Positions 39,214-51,207 of a stretch of DNA of 64,000 bases are shown in pieces (position 1 is the stretch's first letter; each line of letters opens with the position of its first letter). The stretch is taken from assembly GCA_034521465.1 (NCBI GenBank), contig JAXHMN010000011.1:248001-312000 (forward strand), given 5' to 3'. The notes beneath the pieces were generated by a model that had not been told where the DNA came from, searched no databases, and saw only the letters and a list, made by a program, of their open reading frames with translations. Made by a program: the position numbers and the translations under genes. The stretch comes from SURF-28 sp034521465 (lineage in GTDB: Bacteria; Bacteroidota; Ignavibacteria; Ignavibacteriales; Melioribacteraceae).

Positions 39214-39408
39214 TTATTCTCCAAATACTAATTTCCAAGCATTATGTATTAACAGGAAGTACAAGTAACCAAGACCTAATATTATAGCAACTTTACCAAG
39301 TGGTAAAAAAATTAATTCATCTAACTCCTTATTCTCCAAAGAAAATAAATAAACGACAAAACCGAGAAAGGGAACTGTCACTATCATTCCTATTATTACT
39401 TTCACCAA
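39214..39408 (-). CDS. 64-residue membrane protein of the element, unknown
   Basis: Two TM helices (VIIGMIVTVPFLGFVVYLF and VAIILGLGYLYFLLIHNAW) joined by an acidic loop. It starts with GTG 39408, 15 bases after the recombinase stop. Its stop is five bases before the preferred GTG of the next small membrane gene. No family recognised. Confidence 0.5.
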   Translation of the reverse strand: MVKVIIGMIVTVPFLGFVVYLFSLENKELDELIFLPLGKVAIILGLGYLYFLLIHNAWKLVFGE

Positions 39409-39423
39409 TACTCATAAATACCT

Positions 39424-40441
39424 TTAGAATAATTTAATCTGCAAATATTTGATTAAAGTTGCAATAAATTTATTGAGTTTCGTAAATCTTCACTCCTTAA
39501 ATGAGAATAAATTTGAGTTGTTGATAAGTCTTGATGACCTAATCAGTCTACTTACTTCTGAATCGGAACATCTTTTTGAACCAACCAACTTGCAAAGGTG
39601 TGTCTTAAGCTATGCCATTTATAATTCTCCTTTAGTTTTTGCTTTCTTGACATACTTTTTGAATTTCTTTGTAGTGAAATCGAGTTTGAACCGCTCATTG
39701 TTTCTTGTAAAGACAAAAACATTATCCTTATTTCTTTCGCTGAGGATTTTATAAACTTCTTCATTCATTGGTATGCTTCTAATTCTTTTGCTTTTTGTGA
39801 GGTGTTCTCTGTTGTCAAGTATTATTAACTTATCTTCAAAATCAATTTGATTCCATTGTAGATTTACTGCTTCAGCTCTTCTCATTCCAGTATCGAGAGA
39901 GAATAAAACTATATCTCTAAAATCTATATCCTCAATTACTGATAGTAACTTCTTAAAATCTTCCTTGCTGAAAAAGATAGGTTGACGTTCAGGTGTTCGG
40001 AAGTTCTTCATATCTCGAAATGGATTAGTTTCCAAAATTCCCAATTCAATAGCATAGTTAAATGCTTTTCTCAGGTGTGCTAAATGCTTTTGTGCAATGT
40101 GAGGAGATACTTTCGCTTTTCTCATTATGTAATTAGCAGTATCAAGTTTTGTAATTTTATCCAAGTATGTGAATTCAAAGAAAGAATTGAACTCATTAAA
40201 AATAACCTTGACAGCTTGTGTAGTGGAAGGGGAATGGAGTTGTTCGGAATACTTGAGGTCAGTCCGTTTTGAATTGGCTGAATTTGATTTGAGAGCTTTC
40301 AGATTGAGACTTTTTGAAGTTATTGAGGAAAACATTAGCCCCAGCTTTTTTCTTTGCTCCAGTGGAAATAGCGGTTCTTCTTCCGTCGGGTTTTTCATAA
40401 TACAAATAATAGTAACCGTTTGAACGCTTTGAAAGAAACAT
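39424..40441 (-). CDS. Tyrosine recombinase/integrase of the element (two frameshifts)
   Basis: From ATG 40441 (Shine-Dalgarno GGGAGG) three frames join into ~338 residues. MFLSKRSNGYYYLYYEKPDG is the small N-terminal arm-binding domain. A SAM-like core-binding domain follows (TQAVKVIFNEFNSFFEFTYL). The catalytic domain has the first arginine in DTGMRRAEAVNLQW, HSLRHTFASWL (HxxR) and LGHQDLSTTQIYSHL (H and the nucleophile Tyr). It lies 83 bases from the right att copy and pointing inward, as expected of the enzyme that integrates and excises this element. Breaks near 40340 and 39560-39620 look like indel errors. Confidence 0.88.
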
Positions 40442-40524
40442 AAATGTAACCTCCCTCAAAGCTCTTTTTGGTTAGTTTGGTCATCAATATCAGTCATCAA
40501 TTCTCTGTAAGTTGTTTAATTACA

Positions 40525-40591
40525 TGGTAGAGCAATTCACTCGTAATGAATAGGTCGTCGGTTCGAATCCGATGGGCGGCTCAGGGGATTA
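40525..40591 (+). repeat. attR: 67-bp copy of the tRNA-Thr 3' end
   Basis: Identical to 33607-33673. It lacks the acceptor and D-arm 5' half, so it is not a functional tRNA. It marks the right end of the element and the displaced end of the original tRNA gene. Confidence 0.93.
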
Positions 40592-40921
40592 TTAAAAGCA
40601 TTCGTCGTTATTTGCACTCCGATAAAACATACCTAACTTTGTTATATTTAATAATTTATCTATTAGTTTACTCAAGTTGCTGAATAGGATTGAGAATTAA
40701 AAAGTGATCTATGATAATTAGACATAATGTACTATTACATTTAAAAATAAAAATATTTGACTATAAATATGGAATGATTTATATTCTTCCGGGCACTTTT
40801 CCAGGCTACATAACCTCACCTACAGAAATAGGCTTTTGTATTTTTAATAGATACCAACCAACGTGATTTTTACAGAAAATCATATAAAGCTTATTGCAAA
40901 TAACAATATTTGAGGTGTGCT
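40592..40921. other. AT-rich intergenic region right of the element
   Basis: 330 bases with no convincing reading frame, hairpin terminator or repeat. It must contain the promoter of the large secreted protein that follows. Confidence 0.35.
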
Positions 40922-43900
40922 ATGAAATCTTCTTTACTAAGAGGAGCTCTTTTCTCGCTTTGCTTTCTATTATTACAATCCTTCCTAATTGCACAAAATG
41001 TTCCTTATCAATCTGCACCTGTAAACGCATCCAGACATGGGAAACAACGTCACCAACATTATACTGGTGGTATGTTCCCAATCCATATTCTGCCGGTCCT
41101 TTTAATTATAGTGTACAGGTTAGTACAAGTTCTTCAAGTTTTACCGGCAGTCTAATTGTAGATGCTACTGTTTCGGCGGCAGCGCCGCTTCGTATAGTGT
41201 CAGCGGTCTATCCGGCGGGACTACTTATTATTGGAGAATAGGAGTAAACGGAAATCATTCAGCTATATGGGCGTTTACACCGTACAGGCTCGGGGCGGCG
41301 GCGGTTCAACAACATATTACACAATTACTTCAACGGCAGGTGTACACGGCTCAATTTCACCTTTAGGCTCGGTTAGTGTTGCCGAAGGAAATAATCAATC
41401 TTATACCATTACTCCCAGTGTTGATTATATTATCGACGATGTTTTGGTAGATAATGTTTCGGTCGGTGCGGTTGCGGCTTATCAATTTTCAAATGTAACC
41501 GCAGCCCATACAATTCATGCCGAGTTTGAACCCGTGGTAGATACAACATTCGTTGCAATAACGGGAGATGATACCAACGGCGATGGGAGCAGAGCAAATC
41601 CTTACAGAACTATTCAACGTGGTCATAACAGAACGGATTATGGCGGTATTGTGTATATCTACAACGGCAACTATGCCGAGGATGTTGTTCTCACCAAACC
41701 TATTTCTATGATCGGTGAAACTAATCCTTCAACACGTTCATTCTTAGACTTCGGGCAAATGACTGTACAATTAAGAATTTTGATATTACCGACTCCTCAC
41801 CAGGACCTGGAATTCAAAAGGTTGGATTTGAGACATACGACTTTCTTGAAAATCTGCACATAGAAAATGTTGATGTCCACAACAATGCAGAACAGGGAAT
41901 ACTAATTGAAAACATGGATAACATCACAATAAAGAATTCACGTTTCCGAAATAATCAAATGGCAGGTATGGCATTCTGGTCAGCTAATAATGTTAACTAT
42001 TGAAGACGTTGGTCTTGAAGATAACTTACGAGGAATGTGGATGCATGATTCGAAAGATATTGAAATATCTTATCTCTATGCCGAGGATAACGGTAAAAAT
42101 TATCCCGCTTTGTATCCCGATGAAAACGGTATAACGTTCACTAATTGTGAAAACCTTACGCTTTCCGTTGTCAATGCCGATAATAACGAAGAAAAGGGGA
42201 TGGCGTTTTGAAGATTGTTCATTCCTGAACTTTCAATCAAGTCTCTGCCTCTCAGAACAAAACAGACGGAATCGCTTTTGTTAATTGTAATAATGTTGAT
42301 TTTAATACGGGCTTTGCATCGGAAAACGGATTACTCTCGGGAGACCATGGTTTAGAACTGGTTAAGTGCGAAGACTTTAGCCTTTCCAATTTTGCCGCAA
42401 ATTTAAATTACAGTGACGGTGGATATATCTCGGAACAAATTATGACCGGATACTGATCATTACGACCCAAGCGATTCACCTTCTTCTTATTTGATCGATG
42501 AGTTTATGGGACAAAACAGAAACATTTTATTTGAAGATGTAACTGCGGATGGAAACGGCCTTGATGGATTCTATATGGTGCATGTAAACTTCGGTACGTT
42601 TAATAATCTAATTATGACAAATAATGGTCTGAATGGACTAAATGTTGATGCATCCCAGCATTTGGAATTTGAGGATGGGACTTTTGATAACAACGGTTCA
42701 ATTGGTATTGCAATTGCTCCTGTTGACGCACGGGCACACACCTTCACACATGATAAGCAGCGATGAAATTACGGAGCTTTCATTTAGGGGAACGGTGAGC
42801 GCTTCCAATAATTCATTGGGAATGAAGATTGGTTTTATACAGATACCAAAATTACCGATCCTTTGTTTTATGGTTACTTTGAACTTTTCAATAATGTTAC
42901 GGCTCTTCAGATTTCGGGTGATGTCAGTAAATCCGTCTTTTTCAGGCTTTTACCTGAAAGCCGGCAGTTCATTGGGAACTTTCATTACATCTATCGGGGG
43001 TGATGAACCGATCAGGCATATCAATCAACAATTCGATCTTTGAAGGATACACGCCAGCCGTGCCCGCTATTGCTTTAACTAATGCGGCAAATGATGTGGA
43101 TGCTAGATATAATATTTTTGTCGGTGCTGCTAATGATGCCGATGTTGATGATATAATTTATGATGAAAATGATAACGGAGCACTCGGTTTAGTAAATTAT
43201 TCCAATTGGACTGATGGTAAACCTGCTATCGATATAGGCTCAACCTATGCGTACACTGGGTCAACGGTTACAATCCCCATAAGTTTGAATGTATCTTCTA
43301 CTCCGCTTTCCTTTAATCAATTGTACGGTGAATTGGAATTTGACGAAACGAAACTCGAGTATAAATATACGACTGGAGGAACAGGTACTATCTTAATGAT
43401 GCGGGATGGGTTATTGCATTCGATCATTCAACATCGGACATTTTGAAATTCATGACCTTCGGATTTAATGCAATCAACTCAAGCGGTATATTGTTCTATG
43501 TAACATTTGAAGTTGTTGATGGTGTTGACGGTTCAGTTGATGTTACAGGTCAATCCGTCAGTTTGGGAGGCTGATACGATTACGGATAAATTAACAATCA
43601 ATACAGGAACAGTTAATTATACTGCTTCAGCTTCAATATCACTTGTTAAAGGCGATGCTACTCTTGATTTTACTGTAGATATGGGTGACTACATTGCTGT
43701 AATCAATCACGTTAATGGTATACTGCTTACAGACAAGCTTTAATAAACGCAAATGTGAACGGTGATGCAGAAGTAAATGAACTGGATGCTGCTGATATTT
43801 ATGCATATATAAATACTGGTGTTTGGCCTAATGCACCTGTTGGTGGAAGCGGTATGTTGTTGTTTGCTACCAGCAGCGTTCATTCAGATGGACTGTTGAG

Positions 43901-44529
43901 GTTCCCTATTACTTTGTCGGATGCTGTCAATGTAAGAAGCTTAGAAATAGAGCTTCTCTATAATGAAGATCAACTTGATTACAGAAATTTCATTCAATTG
44001 TTAAGTTCGGAAAATAATTTAGTCTCAGTACAGAAGATTTCCGATGGTAAGGTGAAAATAATTTATATGTCGGCTAATGCGAAAAATGGTTCTCTAATTC
44101 CAACCGAAGTTAGATTCAACATAAACGGAGATCCTAATGCCTTAACTCAAATCACCTCAAAATATTCAGTAAACGGTGGCGAGATGATTGTTGGACCAAC
44201 ACTATGGTTCAAATGGTGTTACAGGTGTTGAAGAAGATGCAGTTCCCACTCAGTTTGAAGTTAGTCAGAATTATCCTAATCCGTTTAATCCTACAACAAC
44301 AATAAAATATTCGGTATCCGGAGAATGGTTTTGTATCAATTAAGATATATGATATTCTTGGTAGAGAAATAAATACACTGGTTAATACTGAAGTTAAAGC
44401 AGGTGTTTATAAAGTAACCTGGAATGGTGCTAATAATTACGGTTCTAAGGTTGCAAGTGGTATTTACTTACTATCGGGTTATTAAGTGGTCCGAATGTGG
44501 TTACCAAGAAGATGGTGCTTATAAAATAG
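40922..44529 (+). CDS. Large T9SS-secreted beta-helix protein (many frameshifts)
   Basis: One multidomain protein of ~1200 residues in at least eight frame pieces. Signal peptide MKSSLLRGALFSLCFLLLQS. Domains in order: Fn3-like (GTTYYWRIGVNGNHSAIWAF region), an InlB-type repeat (GVHGSISPLGSVSVAEG), a right-handed beta-helix (ITGDDTNGDGSRANPYRTIQ onwards to ~43100), a cohesin-like domain (~43220-43560), a dockerin-like segment (NVNGDAEVNELDAADIYAY), a second cohesin-like domain (~43850-44190) and a T9SS sorting domain (FEVSQNYPNPFNPTTTIKYS ... KKMVLIK). Likely attached to or released from the surface; ligand unknown. Breaks may be errors or decay. Confidence 0.75.
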
Positions 44530-44602
44530 ATAAGTAGTTCTTCAAATTATTATAGGTGCAGGTTGCAAAAGCCTGCACCCGATATAATGAGGGGTGTAAC
44601 CA

Positions 44603-47600
44603 GTGAAAAATTTAATAAAGTATTTAGGAATCTTATTTTTATTCAGCTTAACGGTAATCTCTCAGACTACCATTAGTATTGATAACAAAACGGGATCAAT
44701 TGGTAATACCGTTACAATTTCCGTTTACTCTACTTCTGTAACTAATGTTAAGGATTTTACTTTTCAAATCAGCTATGACCAAAGTAGCGTTGAATTTCAA
44801 AGAAGTAGATAAATCCGGTTCACCGTTACCCAACAGTGATGATTTCTTAATGTATACGGAAAGTGAAGGAGTTATTGCTGTAAGTTATTTCAATTCCGAT
44901 TCGGTGTCACTCAACGGTAAGTTATTTGATATAAAATTCAAATACCTTGGAAGTTTCTCGGAGTTTCGATTTGAATATGCCCGCTTAAGAGATTGGAATG
45001 GTAGGAGATTTGACCTTGTTTTGGATAACGGCAGCTTGGCGGAAACTACTGACCCCGATGTAAAACTGTATTCTCCTAGTGGTGGAGAAATATGGGAAGT
45101 TGTTGGAGACCCGCAAAATATTACCTGGGCTAGTGTTTATTTGAATGATGTGGAAATTGATTACTCAACTGATGATGGAACAAGCTGGACGGATATTGAA
45201 AATAATTACGACGCCACAGATGCATATTATTCTTGGACTGTCCCTTCAGTAACTTCTAATCAATGTAGAGTAAGAATTATAAGTTCTTCAGATTCTACTG
45301 TCAATGATACAAGTAATGTGTTCACAATTAATTCAACAGCAGTTATTACTGCCCTAACTCCTAATGGAGGAGAGGTTCTAAAGGTTGGGGTGTATAAAAG
45401 AATCAAATGGACTTACAAAAACATAGTAAACGTAAAAATAGAATATACATCAAATGCTAACGCTGCTACTCCTACATGGGATGTTGTCTCAGCCGGTACT
45501 CCGGCGGATAAATGTTACTATGAATGGGTAATCCCAAATTCATCCTCTTTAGAATGTAAAATACGGTTGAGCGATGCTTCAAATTCTGCGATAAATGATT
45601 TAAGTAATGCGGTCTTTAAATTTCTCCAGCACCGGTCAACGTTACTTTTGCGGATGTATTTGAGGCAACATTAAATCAGAGTTACTAAAGTGCCTGCACC
45701 TGGCAACAAGGCCTATTTTTGGGCTGGGATGGTGATTGTTGGGGTTGGGATAGTGAAAATAATCCCACAACCATTCACGATCAAAATGGTACAAGGCAAA
45801 TGTACTTTCAGTGATACTCTAATCGTAAAAGGAACAGTTCCACTAACCGTAGGCTGGCTTACTTCAGTAAAATATTTTGTAATGCAAGCTTCATTTGATC
45901 CGGATAAAGTTCGGCCGGATACATTAATTGCTGCTTCTGAAGATTTAGGAGTTTACTCGTATAGTGTGCGTGACAATATTCTTAGTATAACCTGGTATAA
46001 CAATGAACCAATTGATTTACACGGAAAATTGTTTGATGTAAGATTTACTTATTCTGATATGATGGATCCTGATGAGTGGGTTGATTCCACAACTTGGTCA
46101 ATCAATCAATTTACAAACAAACCCTTTGTTTTTGCAACTGATCCTCGAACACCTACTGTTACTTTAGATCCTGCCAACTTTCAGTGAACTGAAGATAGAA
46201 TCTTTTGAAATTGAGAAATTCCAAAGGAGATTTAATTTCCGATTTAGCATTTACTAATGGCAGTCTTGCCCTTACAAATTCTTCATCTGTAAAAATGATG
46301 AAACCTGTGGGTGGTGAGGTATGGGGAGTTAGTGACGGTACCCGTAAAATTGAATGGGAAAGTGTTCTGACAAATAATGTTAGACTAAGGTATTCCAGCA
46401 ACAATGGCAGCAGTTGGACAACTATTGTCAGCTCAATTTCAGCCAGCACGGGTTCTTATGAATGGACACTCCCAAATATAAATTCAACAACTTGTAAATT
46501 ACTTATTGCAAATGTTGATGATCTGGGCGTGCTGGATGTAAGTGATGCTTTTACAATTACAAACACAAAAAGCTTAGATCTCGTGAAACCTGATGGCGGA
46601 GAATCTTAAAAAGCGGAAGCGAAAAAGATATTGAATGGAATTCATCTAATATAGCTGAGGTAAAATTGGAATATACCTTAGACGACGGAACGACTTGGCT
46701 GGAAATTGAACCAAGTGTTCCCGCACTTGATAATTCTTATACATGGTCAGTTCCCGATACTGTTTCGTCATTAAGTAAAATCAAAGTTACGGATGTTTCC
46801 GATAACTTAATTGCTGATTCAAGTAACAACGTATTTACAATTACAAGTGGATTAACGCAAATTTCTATACCTGATACAAACGTTGCTGCCGGTGAATCAA
46901 CTCTATCCCAATAAAAGCTGAGTGGTTGAATGATGTTTCATATCTTAATTTTAGAATAGAATATGATACAACTAAAATCACTTTTGATAGAGTTGATGTT
47001 GTTTCCGAATTAGATGATGCCGGATATTTTACATCATCGGTTAAAAATGGCATTATTTCGGCAATTTGGCTTGCGTCAACTCCGGTTGATTGCCATGGTG
47101 AACTTTTCCATCTTTTCTTTAACTATGACGAAACATCAGTTGCAAATCTTCATTTTATTTCAGGTAAAGCTCAGAATTCTAATCGAGATAATTTAGGCAT
47201 TCAATTAAATGACGGAAGTGTTTCTCCTATGCCTATTTCAATTACAATACCTGTTGTTGTTAATCCGTCCGGTAATAATTCTATACCGATTCAGTTCGGA
47301 ACATTGGAATCTATTGGAACAATGAATTTAGAGATTCAATACGATGAAGAATCAGTAACATTGAATGATGTAAGTGTCAACTTGCCGTCTTTATCTTCGT
47401 TTACATATAGTGCAAATTCCGGAATTTTGAAAATTGATTGGACTGGGGCAGCGATTCAAAACGTTAGTGGAGATTTGTTCGAAATGAATTTTGCATATAA
47501 TCCGAATGCTGAACCGGCTAATAACTTATTTAGCGAGATTAGAATTGTAGAAGCAGCAATTTTGGATGAACAAAATGAGCTAGTTGATGTAATTGGTTTG

Positions 47601-48206
47601 AATGGATGTATGAGTCAAAACACTGAACCAGCCGTAAAACTTTTTGCGCCAAACGGTGGCGAGGTTTGGAACTCCGTTTCAAATACTGAAAAAATAGAAT
47701 GGGGAAGTGTTTTCCTTAATACAGTCTCCATTTATCTATCAACGGACGATGGATTAAGTTGGGTGTTAGTTGACTCATCGGTAAATGTAGCAAAGGGATT
47801 CGACGACTGGACTATTCCGAATGTTTCTTCCGATCAGTGTAAAATGAAAATAATATCGGATGAGGAAAATGAAGTTTTTGACATAAGTGAGAATACATTT
47901 TCCATCCAAGTCGTTTCTGGAGTAGAAGAGGAACGCTTACCAACTGAGTTTAACGTTGATCAAAATTTTCCAAATCCTTTTAACCCAAGTACAAAAATTA
48001 GATATGCATTGCCGGTTCAAAGCAAAGTTAATCTTACTATTTATAATCTGCTTGGGCAAAAGGTTGAAACTCTTGTTAATGAAGTAAGACCGGCAGGTTT
48101 TCATGAGATTGTTTGGTATGCCGGAAATTATGCGAATGGTATTTATTTCTTCAGAATAATAGCAAGTGATTATATAAAAACTAAAAAAATGATTCTTCTA
48201 AAATGA
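44603..48206 (+). CDS. Large T9SS-secreted protein with alternating cohesin-like and Ig-like modules (frameshifted)
   Basis: About 1200 residues in six frame pieces, starting with GTG 44603 (Shine-Dalgarno GAGG) and a signal peptide ending VISQT. Cohesin-like modules (first at ITIS... TVTISVYSTSVTNVKDFTFQ; others near 45800, 46860, 47250) alternate with five copies of an Ig-like module of the type GGEIWEVVGDPQNITW (near 45070, 45360, 46300, 46590 and 47640), each ending like YYSWTVPSVTSNQCRVRI. The C-terminus is a complete T9SS tail: NVDQNFPNPFNPSTKIRYAL to KKMILLK. Probably a surface adhesin; no enzyme motif. Confidence 0.78.
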
Positions 48207-48279
48207 GAAACGTTAGTATAAAAATGAGTGAAAATATTTTTTGTAATAATTCTTTACCGAGAAGAAGGTGGAGGAGTTA

Positions 48280-50175
48280 ATGGATCATAAAATTCAAAAT
48301 GGAATTCGCACCATATTATTTTTAGTGCTACTAATTTGTTTTTCTGATGCCGAAAAAGTTTACGCACAAAATGAAATTCAGAAACAGATCCCGAAATGTA
48401 ATTTCGTTTTCTACTACCATAATCGATGAAGACGGAAATCGATTGCCTGACGGAAATTATAATATAAAGCTTCACTTTATATGACCAGTTATCAGGCGGT
48501 GAAGAAACTTGGAGTAGATCATTCGCCAATCTTAGAATTGAAAATGGTGAACTAGAAGTAATCTTGGGCGCAGATGGTAAACTCAAATCAAATTACTGTT
48601 CCATTGGATAAAAAATATTATTTCGCTTTTGAGATAGAGGGAGTAGCAGTTAGAGGAGATTGTGAGAGAATTGAACTTTCAGCCGTTCCATACAGCTTCG
48701 GGTGCAAGGTATGCTTGGACTTTGGAAGATGAAGCCGTAACTACCGAGAAAATTATTCCACTAACTATTACGAGTGAAAAAATTAAAAGTGTCGATTGGA
48801 ATAAAATTATGGGAGACGTTGATCCCGATCCGTATTCAATTTACTGGACAATTTTAGGAAATATAATTTATGGACCGGAAAGAAATTATCTCGGTACAAT
48901 CGAACGGAAAAATTTTGTTTTTAAGAGTTTTAGTATACAAAGAATGCTCTTTGATCCTTACGGTTATGTTGTAATGGGTACTCCTCAAGATTCAGTCGAT
49001 TTCGAAATTATTGGCGATGCAATTTTCTCGGGCGATGTTTACATAAAAGGTAAACTCGGGGTAGGAGTTGATCCTGCACGAGCAAAAGTCCATGTTAATT
49101 CGGATAATATAACACCTTTTTTAGTCACTCATGATAACGGTAGTTTTGTAGTTAATACAAATGGAAGTGTAAAATTTCTAACCGAAGTTTCTGGAAGTGA
49201 AGAAGGAACTAGAAAGCTATGCACTCTTTGTCGATGCCATAGATCAAGGTATAGCTATACGAATTGACGGAGATTCAAATAATGATAACAACTTCGTCTC
49301 CTTTCGGGATTATAACAGTAGTAGTGCAAAAGGACGAATAGAAGGGGAGAGCTATGTAAATTGGCTTGCCAACCCGGTTAACATTGCCCGTGATGTCTAC
49401 ATAATTGCCGCGGGTGTTGCCGATGCAGTTGCTATCGCTATTCAAGCTGCAAGCACCATCGAACCTGTCGAAGCTGCATCGGTAATTTCTTTTTCGGCAG
49501 AGGTCGCGTATAATTTAGTTCAAATTACATTAGAGTTAGTAAATATGGGAGTTACTTATGAGTCCGGCAGCGGAGACTATGCAGAGTGGCTTCCCAAACT
49601 AAATCCAGATGAGAAGTTTGTACCGGGCGAAATTGTCGGGGTTATAAACGGACAAGTAACCAAGTATACAACCGGCGCAGATAATTTATCATGCATTTCA
49701 TTTTCACCGATAATATTAGGCAACCAGCCTAAAGCGGGAACTGAAAACATTTTTGAAAAAGTTGCCTTTCTCGGACAAGTGCGTGTAAAAGTTGTCGGAA
49801 AAGTAAATAACGGAGATTACATAATTCCTTCCGGTTTGAATGACGGTAACGGGATTGCTATATCTCCGAGTATGATGACACTGGACGAATATTCAAAAAT
49901 TGTCGGTCGCGCTTGGCAGTCATCCGATTCCGAAAAACTAAAATACATTAACACTGCTATTGGTTTTAATAATGGTCAGGTAATCGAGTTAATAAAAGCA
50001 AAAGAAATTAGTAGTAGATAAACTCGAAAGCGAATTAAATGACCGAGTTGAAAAACTCAGACAGGCTAAGAATGAATTAATGGAACTGAATGAACAATTT
50101 AATACAGTCACTTCCGAATTGCATGAGTACTTTTTTAAAGAATGGAAGTTACATAGATGCAGAGACACCTTCTAA
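48280..50175 (+). CDS. Tailspike-like secreted protein with self-cleavage-like domain, paralog 1 (frameshifted)
   Basis: From ATG 48280 (Shine-Dalgarno GGAGGAG), ~630 residues in several frames. Signal peptide (TILFLVLLICFSDAEKVYAQ), then a beta domain (IDEDGNRLPDGNYNIKLHF ... LSAVPYSF), a linker (ITSEKIKSVDWNKIMG), a shaft module (YGPERNYLGTI; RMLFDPYGYVVMGTPQDSV; IKGKLGVGVDPA), and a C-terminal domain resembling the peptidase G2/intramolecular chaperone fold of phage tailspikes: GVTYESGSGDYAEWL, EIVGVINGQVTKYT, VAFLGQVRVKVVGKV. It ends in a coiled coil and has no T9SS tail. Function unknown. Confidence 0.7.
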
Positions 50176-50206
50176 AAACGTGAAAGAAAATTGAAGAGAT
50201 GTAATT

Positions 50207-51135
50207 ATGAAAATTTTTACAAAGCTTTTTATTCAGACAATTATTTTCTGTTTAATCGGTGTTGTTAACTTGGTATTTGCTCAACCTCAATCGCCAACCT
50301 TGACTGAGAAAGAAGTTGAAAGCATCCGTGAAGCAAAAATTAAAAACCAAACTCAATGGGTTTTCACAACTAACATTGTCAATTCCGAAGAAATAAAAGC
50401 AAAAACACTTTACCGGGAATTTAACGGCAACGGAAATATGACACGGCAAATTATTTATTCACCGGATGGCAGCATCATTAGTGATGCCGAATATGAATAT
50501 GATAATAATGGGAGAGTAATCAATTCCAGTAAAAACGAAACGAAAGTTAATGCTAAGAATAGATACATATATAATACCGATAATAAACTGGAGAGAATTG
50601 ATACATATAATGAATCTAATGAACTTGCTGCCAGGATGAATCTTTCCTATGATCCTAATCGATCAACTTACTAAAATGGTGACAGCTACACCGAATGGAA
50701 GTTTTAATCTAGAATTTAATTACATCTATAACCAAGATGGGAAATTGATCGAGCTTAATACACTCGACACAAAAAATAGAATTAGTTCTAAAAGAGAAAA
50801 CAAATACGATTCGAACGGTAATCTTGTTGAGGAAATCACTTACGATAATTCTAATAATATTATTCAGCGCACAATAAAAAATTATAACGATAAAAATGAG
50901 CTCGTTAAAGAAGTAGTAAAAAATAAAAACGAGGATACGGTTTCCGAAACGATTTATGAGAAAGATGAAGACGGAACTATTCTTGAAAAAGTTGAAGCAA
51001 ACACCGGCAGCTAATTTGAAAAAGCGTACTGAATTTAGTTATGATGAATTTGGTAATCTTTTGCAGATGATAGTTTACAATAAACTGGATGAACAGGTTT
51101 CAAAAGTCGAAAACCAATTTGAATATTACCAATGA
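50207..51135 (+). CDS. Secreted YD-repeat protein (two frameshifts), paralog of the gene near 10 kb
   Basis: Signal peptide (MKIFTKLFIQTIIFCLIGVV, ending VFAQ) and ~280 residues of YD-type repeats: YEYDNNGRVINSSKN, YIYNTDNKLERIDTYN, NKYDSNGNLVEEITYDN, SYDEFGNLLQMIVYN. Breaks lie near 50660 and 51010. Same architecture as 9752-10808. It sits between two tailspike-like paralogs on the same strand. No toxin domain or sorting tail. Confidence 0.72.
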
Positions 51136-51207
51136 TGATGAAAAATAGCATAGCACGGTGTAGTGTAAGCGGTTTAATGCCTAAAACTTACCGGGGAGTT
51201 TGAGAGT

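Larger units (their letters stand above)
33607..40591. mobile_element. Integrative element of about 6.9 kb in tRNA-Thr
   Basis: The element is bounded by 67-bp direct repeats taken from the tRNA-Thr 3' end. The right copy lacks the tRNA 5' part and so is the displaced end of the original gene. A tyrosine recombinase gene sits 80 bases inside the right repeat. All other genes but one point the same way (minus), with very short gaps or overlaps, from the recombinase through several small membrane proteins and a coiled-coil/HTH protein to a family-A polymerase-like protein. No capsid, portal, terminase, relaxase or conjugation gene was seen. Ordinary chromosomal genes resume on both sides. Confidence 0.88.

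Noticed and set aside
39036..39408. Toxin-antitoxin pair
   Set aside because: Two small overlapping membrane genes fit the size only; no toxin or antitoxin motif, DNA-binding partner or antisense RNA was seen.
40525..40591. A second tRNA-Thr gene
   Set aside because: Only the 3' part is present; the 5' acceptor strand and most of the D-arm are missing, so it is the att copy left by integration.
33607..40591. Prophage
   Set aside because: No terminase, portal, capsid, tail, lysis or repressor gene was recognised. A recombinase and a polymerase-like gene alone do not make a prophage.
44555..44579. Rho-independent terminator between the two large T9SS genes
   Set aside because: The stem GGTGCAGG/CCTGCACC is good, but no T-run follows on either strand.
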